From contig CANNTX010000048.1 in NCBI GenBank assembly GCA_947522695.1, positions 1-5,918 on the forward strand: a stretch of 5,918 nt of DNA. The letters run 5' to 3'. Under the pieces are notes generated by a model. The model was not told where the DNA came from, did not search any database, and saw only the letters and a list, made by a program, of their open reading frames with translations. A program made the position numbers and the translations under genes. This DNA is from an uncultured Bacilli bacterium (GTDB taxonomy: Bacteria > Bacillota_I > Bacilli_A > RF39 > UBA660). This document shows, one piece after another, positions 4,934 to 5,918 of the stretch. The stretch's first letter is position 1, and every line of letters begins with the position of its first letter.

Positions 4934-5509
4934 TCATTTTTTACCAATAAAGTTAAGATATGATTTAATTAAATCAGCATCCATTAAATTTTCAGGAACT
5001 TCTTCTGGATAAAAGAATTGTAATCTTTTAGTTTCGGAATCTCCCTTTAAATCTTTAGCATCTTGTATATTTACATCTGCAACGTATAACGATGTGTTAT
5101 TATATACAATATCACCATTTGGATAACTGTTTTTTCTATTTTCGCCTGATAGGGTGTCAATTAATTCAATATCATTTGGATTTAGAATTATACCTGTTTC
5201 TTCATAAGCTTCTCTAACAGCGGTAGTTCTTAAATCTTCCCCTAAATCTTGGCAACCTCCTGGCAATCCCCATTTATTCCTATCTGTTCTTTCTTGTAAT
5301 AAAATTTGTCCTTCTTCATTTCTAATAATAATAGCAGCTCCTGTTTGAATAAAAGGTATATGACTAATTCTATCATCTAGTGCCATTCTAAATAAAACTG
5401 GATATCCACCATAATTAGCACTTAATTCTAATAGTTGTTTTTCATCTAAACTCATAATTAATTTTACAAATTCTTCGTGAGTATATTCTCTCATTTTTTT
5501 ATATTCCAC
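4934..5509 (-). CDS. Nudix hydrolase
   Basis: With a GTG start at 5509 the protein has 191 residues. The Nudix box is complete at about 85-107: G-x5-E-x7-REAYEETGI, with the metal-binding REAYEE helix intact. It is preceded by the strand AAIIIRNEEGQILLQER and the WGLPGG turn. Such enzymes cleave nucleoside diphosphates linked to another moiety, using Mg2+, to clean up or recycle nucleotides. The substrate cannot be told. The first 50 or so residues form a helical pre-domain (EYTHEEFVKLI, DEKQLLEL, YPVLFRMALDDR) seen in some Firmicutes members. I chose this start because AGGAAGTGAT (5523-5514) is a near-complete Shine-Dalgarno eight bases before its GTG. An upstream in-frame GTG (5518-5516) lies within that site and cannot be the initiator. 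The stop is TGA. The gene lies downstream of ssrA on the same strand but has its own candidate promoter and is separated by a terminator. Confidence 0.92.
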   Translation of the reverse strand: MEYKKMREYTHEEFVKLIMSLDEKQLLELSANYGGYPVLFRMALDDRISHIPFIQTGAAIIIRNEEGQILLQERTDRNKWGLPGGCQDLGEDLRTTAVREAYEETGIILNPNDIELIDTLSGENRKNSYPNGDIVYNNTSLYVADVNIQDAKDLKGDSETKRLQFFYPEEVPENLMDADLIKSYLNFIGKK

Positions 5510-5513
5510 GTAA

Positions 5514-5523
5514 ATCACTTCCT
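5514..5523 (-). promoter_or_regulatory. Ribosome binding site that decides the Nudix start
   Basis: Minus-strand AGGAAGTGAT matches the 16S anti-Shine-Dalgarno complement AGGAGGTGAT at nine of ten bases. It contains the in-frame GTG at 5518-5516 that a plain ORF finder would pick. The AGGAAG core ends eight bases before the GTG at 5509-5507, which is therefore the better start codon. The first ATG (5494-5492) is too far downstream. Confidence 0.75.
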
Positions 5524-5562
5524 ATACATATAATAAACTAAAAAAATATATTTATCTAGTTC

Positions 5563-5591
5563 ATTATATCCAAAAGTCATAATGCTTTTAA
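5563..5591 (-). promoter_or_regulatory. Candidate sigma-A promoter of the Nudix gene
   Basis: On the minus strand TTAAAA (5591-5586) is followed by a 17-base spacer and a perfect TATAAT (5568-5563). The predicted start near 5556 leaves a leader of about 47 bases. Its position after the ssrA terminator suggests independent expression of the Nudix gene. Confidence 0.45.
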
Positions 5592-5626
5592 AGTAAACAA
5601 AAGACATTTTATTGGAATTTTGATAC

Positions 5627-5652
5627 AAAAAAATCAATCGATTTGATTGATT
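5627..5652 (-). terminator. Intrinsic terminator of ssrA
   Basis: On the minus strand AATCAATC (5652-5645) pairs perfectly with GATTGATT (5639-5632) around a five-base loop, running straight into a T-run (5633-5627). It lies about 40 bases downstream of the tmRNA 3' end, as expected for a transcript trimmed back to CCA. Confidence 0.7.
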
Positions 5653-5664
5653 CATATATTTAAA

Positions 5665-5679
5665 TTCGAATAATTCGAA
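5665..5679. repeat. Short palindromic repeat TTCGAA-TAA-TTCGAA just downstream of ssrA
   Basis: Two copies of the self-complementary hexamer TTCGAA are separated by TAA, beginning 13 bases beyond the tmRNA 3' end. In the precursor RNA they would form a six-pair hairpin with a three-base loop. It may help position 3' trimming; it could also be chance. Confidence 0.4.
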
Positions 5680-5691
5680 CTGATTTCTTTA

Positions 5692-5918
5692 TGGTGGAGT
5701 CGAAGGGAGTTGAACCCTTGTCCAAGATACTTTCATATTATAATCTACAAGTTTAGATGATTTGTTGTTTCATTAATGGTAAAAAACCATCAAAATATCA
5801 TTAACTAAGCTTATAGGATTCGTTTAATAAACTAAGCAATTTATTAAATATAATCTACTATTATGAACCAGCGTTAAAACTCTGTAGATTTAGTTCTAGG
5901 CCAGTGCTTGCGAGCCTT
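5692..5918 (-). ncRNA. ssrA: tmRNA, 3' portion (5' end and tag reading frame off the window)
   Basis: The minus strand ends in CGACTCC-ACCA, with the CCA encoded at 5694-5692. Just before it is a T-arm with stem AAGGG/CCCTT around TTCAACT, the tRNA-like hallmark of tmRNA. Farther upstream are tmRNA pseudoknot-type elements. TTTAATAAA and TTTATTAAA form a nine-pair stem whose loop holds GCTTA, able to pair with TAAGC downstream. AATCTAC/GTAGATT form another paired set, and ATGGT/ACCAT a third hairpin. The RNA acts with SmpB to rescue ribosomes stalled on broken mRNAs and to tag the nascent peptide for proteolysis. Only 227 bases are visible. At a typical length of about 350-400 bases, the 5' acceptor strand and probably the tag codons lie beyond the right edge. 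It is followed by its own intrinsic terminator. The identification is secure. Confidence 0.95.

Noticed and set aside
5898..5918. Possible tmRNA tag ending ...Q-A-L-A-TAG at the right edge
   Set aside because: One frame of the first visible bases on the minus strand reads GGC TCG CAA GCA CTG GCC TAG. The codons are GC-rich for this genome, the usual ...LAA-TAA ending is absent, and the upstream part is missing. The tag is more likely outside the window.
1..5918. Mobile element, CRISPR array or phage genes
   Set aside because: No transposase, integrase, phage structural gene, evenly spaced direct repeats or terminal inverted repeats were seen on either strand.

Overview
The window looks like chromosomal DNA of an AT-rich, low-GC member of the Firmicutes/Mycoplasmatota side of the tree, possibly an uncultured gut Bacilli or Erysipelotrichales/RF39-type lineage. 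The clues are the very low GC (by eye about a quarter to 30%), strong GGAGG-type ribosome sites, A/T-ending codons and Firmicutes-type gene families. UGA acts as a stop for two genes (the LysR regulator and the Nudix hydrolase) and Trp is encoded by TGG. This argues for the standard bacterial code 11 and against the Mycoplasma/Spiroplasma code. The taxonomic placement is inference.

Layout, left to right. On the minus strand from 2104 down to the left edge lie three closely packed genes. They are a membrane-anchored protein with two thioredoxin-like domains (1280-2104), a small bacterial PH-like-domain protein (814-1266), and the first 261 codons of a membrane-anchored, probably beta-propeller-like protein that runs off the left edge (1-785). 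A candidate promoter (2127-2155) precedes the set. A hairpin with a U-tract sits across the stop codon of the second gene and may attenuate the third. Upstream on the same strand is a small HAD-superfamily phosphatase-like protein (2156-2695). Next comes an intergenic stretch (2696-2830) with two inverted repeats, one of which looks like an intrinsic terminator pointing the 'wrong' way. Then comes a PHP-domain phosphoesterase of the TrpH/RNase AM type (2831-3826).

The PHP gene is divergent from a LysR-type regulator (3917-4828, plus). They share about 90 bp with overlapping candidate promoters and an AT-only dyad, the classic arrangement in which a LysR protein controls its divergent neighbour. 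The regulator converges on a Nudix hydrolase (4934-5509, minus), with one or two inverted repeats in the gap. At the right edge is the 3' part of the tmRNA gene ssrA (minus), recognised by its tRNA-like 3' end and pseudoknots, followed by its own intrinsic terminator.

How the parts relate. Two nucleotide/phosphate-chemistry enzymes (PHP, HAD) and a Nudix enzyme sit near each other but are not obviously one pathway. The thioredoxin-like protein and the two-cysteine membrane-anchored partial protein form a plausible cell-surface pair for disulfide chemistry. I see no mobile element, CRISPR array, tRNA cluster or defence island. Most of the window is ordinary housekeeping or poorly studied core DNA, and I do not see a convincing novel multi-gene system. 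The best leads are regulatory: the divergent LysR/PHP region, the intergenic hairpins, and the degenerate plus active tandem thioredoxin protein.
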